The notes under the pieces are model-generated. The model searched no databases. It was given only the letters and a program-made list of their open reading frames with translations, and was not told the origin of the DNA. Shown here one piece after another: positions 11,004-20,432 of a stretch of 64,000 bases of DNA (positions within the stretch are counted from its first letter, which is position 1; every line of letters starts with the position of its first letter). The position numbers were made by a program, and so were the translations under genes. This stretch comes from an uncultured Oceanospirillaceae bacterium (lineage in GTDB: Bacteria; Pseudomonadota; Gammaproteobacteria; Pseudomonadales; Balneatricaceae), in the NCBI GenBank assembly GCA_937138495.1, contig CAKZPE010000008.1, forward strand, positions 62,001-126,000, read 5' to 3'.

Positions 11004-11030
11004 TATATTCATTTGATGTAAGAGAAACTG

Positions 11031-11735
11031 ATGAGCAAAAAGCAAATTATTGTTGCCCTGGACTACCCAGAGCAGGCTGCCGCACTGGCGATGGCTGAAC
11101 GCCTTGATCCGAATTTATGCCGGGTTAAGGTGGGTAAAGAGCTGTTTACCCGTGCAGGTCCTGGCATGGTGGAAAAGCTGCATGCTAAAGGTTTTGATGT
11201 TTTTCTTGATCTTAAGTACCACGATATTCCTAACACCACAGCCAAGGCTGTACGAGCGGCAGCTGAGCTTGGGGTGTGGATGGTTGACCTGCATGCCAGC
11301 GGTGGTCGTAGCATGATGGAAACTGCCCGGAATGAACTTGAAAAAGTGAACGGGGCGGATACGCTACTGATTGCCGTAACTGTGCTTACCAGTATGGAGC
11401 GCAGTGATATGGTTGAGCTTGGATTGGATATGGATCCATTGGGTCAGGTTAAAAGGCTGGCTTTGCTGGCTGAGAGCTCAGGTATGGATGGTGTAGTGTG
11501 CTCTGCACAGGAAGTAGAGCCGCTGCGGGATGTTATTCAATCTGACTTTAAGTTGGTAACTCCGGGGATTCGGCCAGCGAATGCCGATGCCGGTGATCAG
11601 AAACGAATAATGACACCGTCTCAGGCGATTATTGCTGGCAGTAGTTATCTGGTTATTGGCCGTCCGGTAACACAGGCTGAAAATCCGGAAACGGCTTTGA
11701 TCAGTATCCAGCAGGAAATCGCTGACTTAGGTTGA
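11031..11735 (+). CDS. pyrF: Orotidine 5'-phosphate decarboxylase
   Basis: PyrF makes UMP from OMP. The catalytic array Asp60-Lys62-Asp65 is visible in [19 protein letters not shown] and [14 protein letters not shown] form the phosphate-binding site. The length of 234 aa is standard, and the lapB-pyrF order is conserved. Confidence 0.97.
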   Translation: MSKKQIIVALDYPEQAAALAMAERLDPNLCRVKVGKELFTRAGPGMVEKLHAKGFDVFLDLKYHDIPNTTAKAVRAAAELGVWMVDLHASGGRSMMETARNELEKVNGADTLLIAVTVLTSMERSDMVELGLDMDPLGQVKRLALLAESSGMDGVVCSAQEVEPLRDVIQSDFKLVTPGIRPANADAGDQKRIMTPSQAIIAGSSYLVIGRPVTQAENPETALISIQQEIADLG

Positions 11736-11834
11736 TTCTGCTTAGCTGATTGATTTATAAACACCTGTTTGGATAACGCGGGCGAAGTATGCTACTTTTA
11801 AAGTCCGACTAATTATTATGCAAGGATGCTTAAT

Positions 11835-12155
11835 ATGTATAAATGGACATTTCTAAAATCCGTTCTGATTTCGCTTGCTCTGACCTTCTCTGCTTTTTCA
11901 TATGCAGATAATCACCAGCTGGACATCAATAAAGCCAGTGCTGTTCAGCTTGCCACTCAACTGAGTGGTGTGGGGGCTAAGAAAGCAAAGGCCATTGTTG
12001 CTTATCGTGAAGAGCTGGGTGGTTTTACTGATCTTGAGCAGCTGAAGGATGTGAAAGGGATCGGTAACAGTATATTTTCAAAAAACCGTGACCGGTTGAT
12101 GCTCTCAGCACCGGTGGACTCAAAAAGCGGGTCTAAGGCTGAATCAGAGAGTTAA
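11835..12155 (+). CDS. ComEA-like secreted helix-hairpin-helix protein
   Basis: A 106-aa protein with a cleavable-looking signal peptide (hydrophobic residues 8-22, ending FSYA-DN) and a double helix-hairpin-helix domain (LDINKASAVQLATQLSGVGAKKAKAIVAYRE, then FTDLEQLKDVKGIGNSIF). This is the ComEA family, which binds DNA in the periplasm during uptake. Many gammaproteobacteria carry such short forms without a proven competence role. ATG 11835 has AAGGA eight bases upstream and is preferred to ATG 11826. A strong terminator follows. Confidence 0.88.
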   Translation: MYKWTFLKSVLISLALTFSAFSYADNHQLDINKASAVQLATQLSGVGAKKAKAIVAYREELGGFTDLEQLKDVKGIGNSIFSKNRDRLMLSAPVDSKSGSKAESES

Positions 12156-12178
12156 ACATAACATTAGAATTTGTCATT

Positions 12179-12206
12179 AAAGCCCTGCATTGCAGGGCTT
12201 TTTTTA
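12179..12206 (+). terminator. Terminator after the ComEA-like gene
   Basis: Ten-base arms AAAGCCCTGC / GCAGGGCTTT with a three-base loop are followed by a run of T. Confidence 0.93.
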
Positions 12207-12498
12207 TGTCTCAGGATTTTGCCTGGTTGTAAATTCGCATCCTGCTTTCGTATTCATTTCGATTTTACCTGCAATATTCAGCATCCAGTGAGCCGGTCAT
12301 GTACAGATGACTGATTTCTATCCTTTAATATTTTTCTTCAGGCTTTTCAGTTTAATTTCAGATTGGAAAATTATAGTGAACTCATTCTCAGAGAAGGACA
12401 CAGAATAGGTATTCACAGTCCGCTCTTATAATGCTTTTAATATCAAAGTGTTGTTAAACTAAGTCCATACGACGATATCTGTAAAACCGAGGTGAACT
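12207..12498. other. Intergenic region upstream of the RiPP operon
   Basis: This 292-base stretch holds no credible gene. It is AT-rich and must contain the promoter and any copper- or sigma-factor-responsive control of hvfA. A TATAAT at 12427-12432 is a candidate -10, but no good -35 stands at the usual distance, so the promoter may use an alternative sigma factor (several hvf-type operons are ECF-sigma controlled; inference). The hvfA start has GAGGTG upstream. Confidence 0.4.
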
Positions 12499-12924
12499 AT
12501 GAAAACTAAGACTACAATTAAGCCGATTACTGCTGCTGTTGGTGCTGTTCTGCTGGCTGGTGTTGCTGCAATGCCTGTTACTGCTGCTGAAAACCCATTT
12601 GCTGCACAGGAACTGACCTCTGGTTATCAGTTAGCTGAAGCTGCTAAGAAAGTAGTTGAAGAAGGTAAGTGTGGTGAAGGTAAGTGCGGCGGTTCTTCTG
12701 AGAAGACTGAAGAAGGTAAGTGCGGCGAAGGTAAGTGCGGCGGTTCTTCTGAGAAAACTGAAGAAGGTAAGTGCGGCGAAGGTAAGTGCGGCGGTTCTTC
12801 TGAGAAAGCTGAAGAAGGTAAGTGCGGCGAAGGTAAGTGCGGCGGTTCTTCTGAGAAAGCTGAAGAAGGTAAGTGTGGTGAAGGTAAGTGCGGTGGTGAG
12901 AAAAAGCCAATCGTTGAAGGTTAA
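12499..12924 (+). CDS. hvfA: Cys-repeat RiPP precursor, HvfA/bufferin type
   Basis: A 141-aa small protein with a signal peptide (residues 1-30, ending PVTAA-EN) and then five tandem 17-residue units of the form EEGKCGEGKCGGSSEK(T/A), giving ten cysteines, all in EGKCG motifs. EGKCG repeats are the substrate signature of multinuclear iron oxidases (MNIO, DUF692), which convert the Cys residues into copper-binding oxazolone/thioamide-type groups in Haemophilus HvfA. The MNIO and partner genes follow directly. The product is probably a periplasmic copper chelator. The DNA repeat makes the copy number likely to vary between strains. Confidence 0.9.
   Translation: MKTKTTIKPITAAVGAVLLAGVAAMPVTAAENPFAAQELTSGYQLAEAAKKVVEEGKCGEGKCGGSSEKTEEGKCGEGKCGGSSEKTEEGKCGEGKCGGSSEKAEEGKCGEGKCGGSSEKAEEGKCGEGKCGGEKKPIVEG
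12658..12900 (+). repeat. Five tandem 51-bp coding repeats in hvfA
   Basis: The unit encodes EEGKCGEGKCGGSSEK(T/A). Four copies are full length and the fifth ends in EKKP. Copies are nearly identical at the DNA level, differing by T/C at GGT/GGC codons and ACT/GCT, which points to recent duplication. Confidence 0.95.
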
Positions 12925-13022
12925 TACCTGACATTGCATGACTGACCCCTCCTGAAGTAAGGCTGAGTGTATCCGGCTTTACTTCATACCGAGGGGTTAT
13001 ATTTTCTAAGAGAGGATAAACC

Positions 13023-13895
13023 ATGACTAATCAGGCATTTCAGATAGAAGGCGCTGGCCTTGGATTCCGTCGCAGTATGGGCGATTCACTGGCTGATGCA
13101 GGATCTGGTCGGGTAGATTTTCTGGAGGTTGCTCCGGAGAACTGGATGCGTTTAGGTGGCCGGTTTGCAAAACTGTTCCGCCGTTATACCGAGCAGTATG
13201 ACTTTGTTGCTCATGGTTTATCTCTTTCAATCGGTAGCCCCTCGCCTCTGGATGTTGAGTTTGTAAAAGAACTTAAGGTCTTTATGGCTGAGCATAATAT
13301 GAAAGGTTATTCCGAACATCTGAGTTATTGCAGTGATGATGGTCATTTATATGATCTGATGCCTATCCCCTTTACGGAAGAAGCTGTTCATTATGTGGCA
13401 GGGCGTATTCGCCAGGTGCAGGATATTCTTGAGCAGCGCATCGCAATGGAAAATATTTCTTATTATGCAGCGCCCGGTTCTGAAATGACCGAGATGGAAT
13501 TCTTTACTGCTGTACTGCAGGAAGCGGACTGTGACATGTTGTTAGACGTTAATAATATCTATGTGAACAGCATTAATCACGGATATGACGCAATTGAATT
13601 TCTTAATCAGGTGCCTGGTGACCGAATCAGTTACATTCATGTAGCGGGTCACTATAACGAAGCTGAAGATCTGATTGTGGATACCCATGGGGCTGATGTC
13701 ATTGATCCTGTGTGGGATATTTTGCAGCATACATATGCCCGGTTCGGTACACAGCCAACATTGCTTGAGCGGGATTTTAATATTCCTCCGATGCAGGAAC
13801 TGCTGAAAGAAGTCGATCTGATCCGGAATTATCAGCAAGCAGCTGAAGCTGCACGAATGTCTTCCGGTAAGGGAGTTCAGCATGCAGTCGCCTAA
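13023..13895 (+). CDS. hvfB: MNIO-family (DUF692) multinuclear iron oxidase
   Basis: A 290-aa TIM-barrel enzyme of the DUF692/MNIO family that modifies cysteines in RiPP precursors. Metal-ligand-type motifs are visible in order: EVAPENWM, HGLSLSIGSPSPLD, YSEHLSYC, AMENISYY, LLDVNNIYVN, YIHVAGH, DTHGADV and LLERDFNIP. It follows hvfA and overlaps hvfC by 14 bases, so the two are probably co-translated. MNIOs are known to act with a small partner such as the next gene product. Substrate assignment to the upstream EGKCG peptide is inference from the operon. Confidence 0.93.
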   Translation: MTNQAFQIEGAGLGFRRSMGDSLADAGSGRVDFLEVAPENWMRLGGRFAKLFRRYTEQYDFVAHGLSLSIGSPSPLDVEFVKELKVFMAEHNMKGYSEHLSYCSDDGHLYDLMPIPFTEEAVHYVAGRIRQVQDILEQRIAMENISYYAAPGSEMTEMEFFTAVLQEADCDMLLDVNNIYVNSINHGYDAIEFLNQVPGDRISYIHVAGHYNEAEDLIVDTHGADVIDPVWDILQHTYARFGTQPTLLERDFNIPPMQELLKEVDLIRNYQQAAEAARMSSGKGVQHAVA

Positions 13896-14652
13896 GCCTG
13901 AGTTTATTGATCTGCAGTACCGTTTTGCCGGTACGATTCGTGATCCGGAACATGTTGCGACGCTGGAAGATGTCGAAGAGCGCCGTATGAAAATCTATCG
14001 GGAGCTTTTTTATAACAATGTTGCCGGTTTTGTGAATTCCGGGTTCCCGGTGCTAAAAAGCCTGTGTGACGATGTTTATTGGCAGCAACTGATTCGTGAC
14101 TTTCTTGTTGAATTTCGTTGTCAGACACCTTACTTCCTTGAAATTGCTCATGAGTTTGTTTCTTACGTCTCAGAAGTGCGTGAGCCGCGTTCAGAAGATT
14201 TACCGTTTTTAGCGGCGCTGGCGCATTATGAATGGGCTGAACTTGCGCTGGATACAGCAGAAGATATTGGTGATCTGAGTGAGGTAGACCGGGAAGGGGA
14301 TCTGTTGACTGGTCATCCTGTTCAGTCTCCGCTGGCCTGGTCCCTGATGTATGAGTATCCGGTTCATCATATCAGTGAGTCTTTTATCCCTGAGGCGAAA
14401 TCTGATACTCCAACCTGTCTTGTGGTTTATCGAAATAATCAGGATCAGGTGAAGTTTATGGAAATTAATCCGTTAACAGCACGGTTACTGCATGTATTGG
14501 CGGAAGACACCGCGTTGAGTGGACGTGATGCGTTACTACAGATTGCTGCGGAAATGGCACATCCTGATCCGGAAGTGATCGTGCAGGGTGGTCTGAGCAT
14601 TTTAGAACAACTGCGACAGTCAGAAATAATTTTAGGTACCAACAATAACTAA
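13882..14652 (+). CDS. hvfC: DUF2063-type MNIO partner protein
   Basis: A 256-aa protein with the N-terminal DUF2063 helical domain (RRMKIYRELFYNNVAGFVNSGFPVL) and a C-terminal domain with EINPLTARLLHVLAED. These proteins recruit the precursor peptide to the MNIO; the old label of a DNA-binding domain is probably wrong for this context. It overlaps hvfB and is followed 16 bases later by the DoxX gene. Confidence 0.88.
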   Translation: MQSPKPEFIDLQYRFAGTIRDPEHVATLEDVEERRMKIYRELFYNNVAGFVNSGFPVLKSLCDDVYWQQLIRDFLVEFRCQTPYFLEIAHEFVSYVSEVREPRSEDLPFLAALAHYEWAELALDTAEDIGDLSEVDREGDLLTGHPVQSPLAWSLMYEYPVHHISESFIPEAKSDTPTCLVVYRNNQDQVKFMEINPLTARLLHVLAEDTALSGRDALLQIAAEMAHPDPEVIVQGGLSILEQLRQSEIILGTNNN

Positions 14653-14668
14653 AAGCTGGGAATGTTCT

Positions 14669-15280
14669 ATGGCTAACCAACTAGTGAAACACTATAACTC
14701 TGTACATAACTTGCTGGATAAAACCCGTTTTGCTGAAGGCGTAGCGCCTTTGTTACTGCGGTTGTATCTGGCACCTGTTCTGATGCAGGCCGGTTATAAC
14801 AAACTTTCTCATTTTGAAGATACCGCTGCCTGGTTTGGTAATCCTGACTGGGGGCTGGGTTTGCCGTTTCCCGAAGTAATGGCTGCGCTTGCTGCAGGTA
14901 CTGAACTTTTCGGCGGCATTTTGCTGATTATTGGTCTGGCAACCCGCTGGATTTCGATTCCTCTGATGGTCACCATGCTGGTGGCAGCATTTACTGTGCA
15001 CATTGATAACGGTTGGCTGGCTATTTCTGATGCCAGCAGCTGGTTGGCAAATGACAGGGTAATGGAAGCTTCTGAGCGTCTTGCCCGTGCGAAAGAGATT
15101 TTACGTGATAACGGTAATTACAGTTGGTTAACCGGCCGGGGCTCAGTGGTGATTCTGAATAACGGTATCGAGTTTGCAATCACATATTTCATTATGCTGC
15201 TGAGCCTGTTCTTTACCGGTGGCGGCCGTTACCTGAGCATTGATTACTGGCTGGCGAAGTCGTTTCGTAATCAGGATTGA
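14669..15280 (+). CDS. DoxX-family membrane protein of the RiPP operon
   Basis: A 203-aa membrane protein with four predicted transmembrane segments, including AALAAGTELFGGILLIIGLATRW, the DoxX signature region. DoxX proteins are the common fourth gene in hvfABC operons and are thought to take part in electron transfer or export linked to the modified peptide (inference). A large loop (about residues 110-160) sits between helices 3 and 4. A terminator follows. Confidence 0.85.
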   Translation: MANQLVKHYNSVHNLLDKTRFAEGVAPLLLRLYLAPVLMQAGYNKLSHFEDTAAWFGNPDWGLGLPFPEVMAALAAGTELFGGILLIIGLATRWISIPLMVTMLVAAFTVHIDNGWLAISDASSWLANDRVMEASERLARAKEILRDNGNYSWLTGRGSVVILNNGIEFAITYFIMLLSLFFTGGGRYLSIDYWLAKSFRNQD

Positions 15281-15314
15281 GTAGTTCGCTGTTCTCCACA
15301 GTGAGTAGACCTTT

Positions 15315-15340
15315 GCAGCACCTTTAGGTGCTGCTTTTTT
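15315..15340 (+). terminator. Terminator closing the hvf operon
   Basis: Arms GCAGCACC / GGTGCTGC, loop TTTA, then TTTTTT. It lies between the DoxX gene and the convergent minus-strand gene at 15352. Confidence 0.92.
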
Positions 15341-15351
15341 ATGTCTGATTA

Positions 15352-15777
15352 TCAGACACCCTTTTCAGGCTCTGCGTCAGCGGGAGGTAGCTGGGGTAAT
15401 TTTTGTAATATTTCATCCAGTAAGAACTGGCAGGTTTCACTGCTGTTGACGCCAGCACTCAGGTTATTAAGAAGCTGCGTGATCCATTCCCGGGTGATTA
15501 TTTCCGGAAGTTGTGTTTCCGGCAGTTCTCCGGATTCTGCCCGCGTATTTTGTTCCAGACAACGAATATAATTTGCAGTATCAGCTTCGAGGATCTGACT
15601 TTGCTGTTCTAAAATGTCTAAGAGTTGTTGCAGGCTTTGTAAATCAATTACAGAGTCCCTTTGTTGACCGGCTACTGCATGGCTGTCGGCACGAATTAAC
15701 GTTGATGATACTAGCAAGCAGCACAAAGCCGTTTTGAGGAATATCCTGAATATTGATGTCTGACGGATGAGTAACAC
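15352..15777 (-). CDS. Hypothetical secreted protein
   Basis: Not recognised. The 141-aa product has an N-terminal hydrophobic segment (residues 10-28) that looks like a signal peptide, then a helical, Gln/Leu-rich region (LQSLQQLLDILEQQSQIL) with two cysteines, and a Pro-rich end. It is convergent to the hvf operon and sits just downstream of trmO in the same direction. Confidence 0.55.
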   Translation of the reverse strand: MLLIRQTSIFRIFLKTALCCLLVSSTLIRADSHAVAGQQRDSVIDLQSLQQLLDILEQQSQILEADTANYIRCLEQNTRAESGELPETQLPEIITREWITQLLNNLSAGVNSSETCQFLLDEILQKLPQLPPADAEPEKGV

Positions 15778-15808
15778 AGATACCTCCGGCGCGGCTTCAG
15801 AAGGAATG

Positions 15809-16525
15809 TTAAGCAGTCAGTATAATTTCTGTCACCTGAATATGCTCAGAACTGATGGTCCAGCGAATATCCAGATCATGCAGTTTTATACCGTAAACAC
15901 GTTCTGCCTGTTTTTTCTTATGATATGCCGGGCGAGGATCACAGCGCAGAATTTCTTCTATCTGATGCTGTAACGGAAGATTTAACCGTTCTGCGTGATG
16001 CTTTAATAGCGTGTGTATGCCAGCTGCATATGTCACTTCAAGGTCAAGAATTTCTGCTTCAGTTGCAAGGTCAAAGCTCGCATCTTCGATGATATCGCTG
16101 TATGGCAGGTAGGGCTTTATATCCAGAATAGGTGTCTGATCCAGTAAATCAGCACCGCTGACATCCAGATAGACAGCATTGTTTTCGATGCGTATGGCCT
16201 CAAGTTTAACCGGTGAAAGTCCGATAGGGTTGGGGCGGAAGGGTGACCGGGATGCCAGCACGCCAAGCTTCTGATTACCGCCCAGCCGTGGTGGCCTTAC
16301 GCTGGGGGACCAGCCTTTATCAACACAGGCGCTGAATACAAAAACAAGCCAGATATGAGAACAGGCCTCAAGCCCCCGAACGGCTTCAGCTGACGAAAAC
16401 TCAGGCAGCAATTCGATAGTTGCCGTCATTGATTTTGCCAGTCCGGGTTGGCGGGGAATGCCAAATTTTTCTTTAAATCCGCTGTGGATAACAGCAATAG
16501 CTTTCAGGCTGAGTTCGGCAGTCAT
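15809..16525 (-). CDS. trmO: tRNA m6t6A37 methyltransferase TrmO
   Basis: TrmO (YaeB/TsaA) methylates N6-threonylcarbamoyladenosine at position 37 of some tRNAs using SAM. Residues 1-140 hold the UPF0066 beta-barrel with FGIPRQPGL, HIWLVFVF and LASRSPFRPNPIGLS; the C-terminal extension (RPAYHKKKQAERVYGIKLHDLDIRW) is typical of the gammaproteobacterial long form. Length of 238 aa fits. Confidence 0.93.
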   Translation of the reverse strand: MTAELSLKAIAVIHSGFKEKFGIPRQPGLAKSMTATIELLPEFSSAEAVRGLEACSHIWLVFVFSACVDKGWSPSVRPPRLGGNQKLGVLASRSPFRPNPIGLSPVKLEAIRIENNAVYLDVSGADLLDQTPILDIKPYLPYSDIIEDASFDLATEAEILDLEVTYAAGIHTLLKHHAERLNLPLQHQIEEILRCDPRPAYHKKKQAERVYGIKLHDLDIRWTISSEHIQVTEIILTA

Positions 16526-16592
16526 TATATGGCGTCCTGATCGGTTGAACGGTGGGGGATTATAGCCTTAAACATGACAATTGCAGATGGCT

Positions 16593-17294
16593 TTATTTAC
16601 TGGAAGGCTTGTCTGTTCTGGCCAGAGCGAAAATATCCACGCGCTTACAACCTGCCTGCCTGAGTATCTTGCTTATCATATTAGCGGTTGTACCTGTGGT
16701 GATTACATCATCAACCAGCATTACATGAAGTGGTGGTGTTTTAGTGCAACTGAAACTGTTACGGAGATTTTGTCTGCGTTTTACTGCGTTCAGGTCACGC
16801 TGATCTGCTGTGTGCATGCTTTTTATTAACAGATCATTTCTGAGGGGAATATCCAGCGTTTGGCTGAGTTTACGGGCCAGTATCCAGGCATGATTGTACT
16901 CTCTGCTGAGGATTTTTCTTGGATGCATGGGTACCGGTATCAGGCAATCTGGTTTTTCTGATATGCAGACTGAAGCTATTGTCAGTTCGCATATGGCTTC
17001 AAGGTAGTCCGTTCTGTTGTTGAATTTTCCGGGAGGGATCAGGGCATCAATCGGAAAACTGTATGTGAAGCCACAATAAACCCGGTCAAAGTAAGGTGTT
17101 TTACGTAAGCATGCCGGGCAAAGGTTATTCTCTGAACGAAGGGGAAGCGCACAGCGGAGGCATTGTGCTTTCAGCCAGGGGAGGGTTTGTTGGCAGGGCT
17201 TGCATATTCTTTGCTTTCCCTTGTGCTTCAGTTGGCAAAGCAGACATCTTTTGTGATTAAAAAATAAACAGCTGTTTTTGAATGAGCGTAACAT
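16593..17294 (-). CDS. comF: ComF-family phosphoribosyltransferase-like protein
   Basis: A 233-aa protein with an N-terminal double zinc-ribbon ([18 protein letters not shown], then CLRCALPL and CPACL) and a C-terminal phosphoribosyltransferase fold with the PRPP loop [13 protein letters not shown]. ComF takes part in processing incoming DNA during transformation in some bacteria. It is divergent from bioB, the usual gammaproteobacterial comF/bioB arrangement. Confidence 0.92.
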   Translation of the reverse strand: MLRSFKNSCLFFNHKRCLLCQLKHKGKQRICKPCQQTLPWLKAQCLRCALPLRSENNLCPACLRKTPYFDRVYCGFTYSFPIDALIPPGKFNNRTDYLEAICELTIASVCISEKPDCLIPVPMHPRKILSREYNHAWILARKLSQTLDIPLRNDLLIKSMHTADQRDLNAVKRRQNLRNSFSCTKTPPLHVMLVDDVITTGTTANMISKILRQAGCKRVDIFALARTDKPSSK

Positions 17295-17297
17295 GAG

Positions 17298-17325
17298 TTG
17301 ACAGATTTCCTTATCCGTTTATCAT
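17298..17325 (+). promoter_or_regulatory. Candidate sigma-70 promoter of bioB
   Basis: TTGACA at 17298-17303 and TATCAT at 17320-17325 with a 16-base spacer, about 60 bases upstream of the bioB start. No BirA-type operator was recognised around it. An imperfect CGGCC / GGCCG hairpin at about 17342-17359 lies in the leader. Confidence 0.55.
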
Positions 17326-17387
17326 TAGCCACTTGCCAAAAGCGGCCTTTTTCGGGCCGTTCATATAGTGACAGGACCGACATCAGT

Positions 17388-18431
17388 ATGCAGCAATCAA
17401 GTGCAATCCGACACGACTGGACGAAAGACGAAGTACAGGCTTTATTTGACCTGCCTTTTAACGATTTGTTGTTTCAGGCGCAGCTTGTTCACCGTGAAAA
17501 CTTTAATCCTAATGAAGTACAGGTGAGTACTTTATTATCGATTAAAACCGGTGCCTGTCCGGAAGACTGTAAATATTGCCCGCAGAGTGGACATTATAAT
17601 ACCGGTCTGGAAAAAGAACGCCTGATGCAGGTCGAAAAGGTTCTGGAAAAAGCCAAAAAGGCGAAAGAAACCGGTTCTACGCGCTTTTGCATGGGGGCGG
17701 CCTGGAAGCATCCGGCAGAGAAAGATATGCCGTATGTACTGGAGATGGTTAAAGAGGTTAAGAAACTCGGTCTTGAAACCTGCATGACTCTGGGCATGCT
17801 GGATCAGAGTAAAGCTGAGCGTCTGGCTGATGCGGGTCTGGATTACTATAACCACAACCTGGATACTTCGCCGGAGTATTACGACAAGATTATTACTACC
17901 CGTACCTTCCAGGACCGTCTGGATACTCTGCATAACGTTCGTGAATCCGGGATGAAAGTGTGCAGTGGCGGTATTCTGGGTATGGGTGAAACTGCAACAG
18001 ACCGTATAGGTTTATTACGTCAGTTGGCAAACATGCCGACTCACCCTGAAAGTGTACCAATCAACATGCTGGTTAAGGTAAAAGGGACGCCGATGGAAAA
18101 CGTCGATGATCTGGATCATCTGGATTTTGTCCGTACTATCGCTGTCGCCCGTATTATGATGCCGGCTTCCCATGTACGTCTTTCTGCTGGCCGGGAAAGC
18201 ATGAGTGATGAAATGCAGGCGATGACTTTCATGGCGGGGGCGAACTCAATTTTCTACGGCGAATGCCTGCTGACTACGCCGAATCCGGAAACCCATCGTG
18301 ACCTGCAGCTGTTTAAGCGTTTAGGCATCAACCCTGAGCAACGTATCAGCGATAACGATGATACGCAGGAACAGGTTATTATGCAGTCGCTGCAGAAACA
18401 ACAGGATGATTCGTTTTTCTACGAAGCCTGA
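17388..18431 (+). CDS. bioB: Biotin synthase
   Basis: A radical SAM enzyme that inserts sulfur into dethiobiotin. The CxxxCxxC cluster motif CPEDCKYC is at residues 57-64, and the second cluster region and [13 protein letters not shown] are visible. The upstream in-frame extension was removed; [11 protein letters not shown] at ATG 17388 gives the expected 347 aa. It is the first gene of bioBFHCD. Confidence 0.96.
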   Translation: MQQSSAIRHDWTKDEVQALFDLPFNDLLFQAQLVHRENFNPNEVQVSTLLSIKTGACPEDCKYCPQSGHYNTGLEKERLMQVEKVLEKAKKAKETGSTRFCMGAAWKHPAEKDMPYVLEMVKEVKKLGLETCMTLGMLDQSKAERLADAGLDYYNHNLDTSPEYYDKIITTRTFQDRLDTLHNVRESGMKVCSGGILGMGETATDRIGLLRQLANMPTHPESVPINMLVKVKGTPMENVDDLDHLDFVRTIAVARIMMPASHVRLSAGRESMSDEMQAMTFMAGANSIFYGECLLTTPNPETHRDLQLFKRLGINPEQRISDNDDTQEQVIMQSLQKQQDDSFFYEA

Positions 18432-18489
18432 TTAAACGCATTTCTCCCGGCCGTGGCAGAACGCCATGGCCGTATCTGATGGTTCGACT

Positions 18490-19647
18490 ATGTCATTCTC
18501 ACAGTTACAGGAAGAGCTGGACCTGCGCAGGCAGGCTTCGCTTTACCGTACCCGCAGAACGTTGCAAACCCCTCAGGCACCGAATGTCAGGGTAGACGGC
18601 AAGGAATATCTTGCGTTTTGTTCTAATGATTACCTTGGACTGGCAAACCATCCTGATGTCATCGCTGCATTTCAGAATGCCGCGAATCTGTATGGGGTTG
18701 GCGGTGGTGCATCTCATCTGGTGAACGGTCACAGTCAGGCGCATCACGAACTTGAACTGGCATTAGCAGAGTTTACCGGCCGTGACAGAGCCTTGTTATT
18801 TTCAACCGGCTATATGGCGAATCTGGGGGCCGTTACCGCATTGCTGGATAAGCAGGACGGTGTCTTTGAGGACCGGGTTAATCATGCCTCTTTACTGGAT
18901 GCGGGTTTGCTAAGCGGTGCCCGTTTTCAGCGCTATCTGCATAATGATGCGAGTAATTTGCATACCCGCCTTCAGCGGAGTGAAGCACGTCGTAAGTTAG
19001 TAATCACTGATGGCGTTTTCAGCATGGATGGCGACATTGCACCCTTGCAAGAGCTGGCAAGCGTGAGTAGCGAAGCAGGTGCCTGGATGATGGTGGATGA
19101 TGCCCATGGTCTGGGCTGCATCGGTAAAGAAGGAAGAGGCAGTGTTGATCATTTCGGGCTGGGACAGAATGATGTTCAGATTCTGATGGGGACGCTGGGT
19201 AAGGCATTTGGCACTGCCGGGGCATTTATCGCTGGCTCAGAAGTGCTGATTGAAACCTTAATTCAGCATGCTCGCAGTTACATTTACACAACCAGTATGC
19301 CGCCGGCGGTGGCTGCCGCGACTTTATGCAGCCTTAAGTTAGTGCGCGAAGATGACTGGCGGCGGGAGAAACTGCAGACTTTGATTGCACAGTTTCGTAC
19401 TGGTTGTGAGTCTCTGGGACTGACTCTGATAGATTCGCAGACGCCGATTCAGCCAATTATGGTTGGCAGCAGTGAAACGGCTATGCAAATGAGCACAGCG
19501 CTGGAGGCTAAGGGCATTTTTATTACTGCAATCCGCCCGCCGACCGTGCCCAGAAATGAAGCCCGGTTGCGGGTAACCCTCAGTGCCAGCCATACAGAAG
19601 CGGATGTTGACCGTTTGCTGGTGGCGTTGGGTGAGGTAATAGCATGA
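18490..19647 (+). CDS. bioF: 8-amino-7-oxononanoate synthase
   Basis: A PLP enzyme that condenses pimeloyl-ACP with alanine. Motifs are [26 protein letters not shown] and the PLP lysine in [11 protein letters not shown] near residue 238. ATG 18490 ([10 protein letters not shown]) matches family N-termini; an upstream ATG at 18466 is also possible. The stop overlaps the bioH start. Confidence 0.95.
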   Translation: MSFSQLQEELDLRRQASLYRTRRTLQTPQAPNVRVDGKEYLAFCSNDYLGLANHPDVIAAFQNAANLYGVGGGASHLVNGHSQAHHELELALAEFTGRDRALLFSTGYMANLGAVTALLDKQDGVFEDRVNHASLLDAGLLSGARFQRYLHNDASNLHTRLQRSEARRKLVITDGVFSMDGDIAPLQELASVSSEAGAWMMVDDAHGLGCIGKEGRGSVDHFGLGQNDVQILMGTLGKAFGTAGAFIAGSEVLIETLIQHARSYIYTTSMPPAVAAATLCSLKLVREDDWRREKLQTLIAQFRTGCESLGLTLIDSQTPIQPIMVGSSETAMQMSTALEAKGIFITAIRPPTVPRNEARLRVTLSASHTEADVDRLLVALGEVIA

Positions 19648-20432
19648 GTCTGCATATGAGTTTTGCAGGTCAGCCGCTGAATCAGGCACCTGCACTGGTA
19701 TTATTGCACGGCTGGGGAATGCACAGTGAAATCTGGCTGCCGCTCTGCGAACATCTTAAAGAAGAGTTTGCGCTGATATTAATCGATTTACCGGGACATG
19801 GGCGCAGTACTGCTTTGCCTGAAGAGTGTTCACTGAATGCTTTAGTCGGGCAGGTTCACGCCGGGCTGCAACAGGCAGGTGTTACTCAGGCTGTCTGGTT
19901 AGGATGGTCCCTCGGTGGCGTTGTAGCCATGGCCTATGCGCAGGCATACAGAGAAAATGTTACATCGCTAATAACTTTGTGCACCAGCCCCTGTTTTGTT
20001 GCCCGGACTGACTGGGCCGCGGGTATGGATGCAGATACCTTTACGCAATTCAGTGATGCATTTAAAGCAATGCCGCAGAAGACGCTGCAACGGTTTGCGA
20101 TGTTGCAGGTGCAGGGCTCCGGAACGGCAAAGCAGGACCTGAAACAGCTTAAGAAGCTTATCAACAGCGTTACTGAACCTGATTATGCTGCTCTCAGCAA
20201 AGTACTGGAAATTCTGGAAGGCGATTATCGGGAACTCTATGCAACGTTGGATCAGCCTGGGTTTGTGACACACTTGCTCTGTCATCTGGATACTCTGGCA
20301 CCCGCTGCTATTGCTGAGTACCTGCACAGTCAGACGCATACAAGGGTTGCTGTATTAGATGAACAGTCTCATGTGCCAATGTTGTCAGCATCTGAGCTGC
20401 TTGCTAAGCGAATAAGAGACTGTTTGAAATGA
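19644..20432 (+). CDS. bioH: Pimeloyl-ACP methyl ester esterase
   Basis: An alpha/beta hydrolase that releases the methyl group from pimeloyl-ACP methyl ester, ending the BioC-started pimelate route. The nucleophile lies in GWSLGG (Ser near residue 89), the oxyanion segment is [12 protein letters not shown], and the terminal catalytic His is in SHVPMLS. It overlaps bioF and bioC by four bases each. Confidence 0.93.
   Translation: MSLHMSFAGQPLNQAPALVLLHGWGMHSEIWLPLCEHLKEEFALILIDLPGHGRSTALPEECSLNALVGQVHAGLQQAGVTQAVWLGWSLGGVVAMAYAQAYRENVTSLITLCTSPCFVARTDWAAGMDADTFTQFSDAFKAMPQKTLQRFAMLQVQGSGTAKQDLKQLKKLINSVTEPDYAALSKVLEILEGDYRELYATLDQPGFVTHLLCHLDTLAPAAIAEYLHSQTHTRVAVLDEQSHVPMLSASELLAKRIRDCLK

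Noticed and set aside
12658..12900. Regular 51-bp repeats that could suggest a CRISPR array
   Set aside because: There are no unique spacers; the repeats are contiguous and in frame, encoding the EGKCG units of hvfA.
12631..12939. Open frames opposite and alongside the hvfA repeats
   Set aside because: They are mirror frames of a low-complexity repeat, with no start signals.
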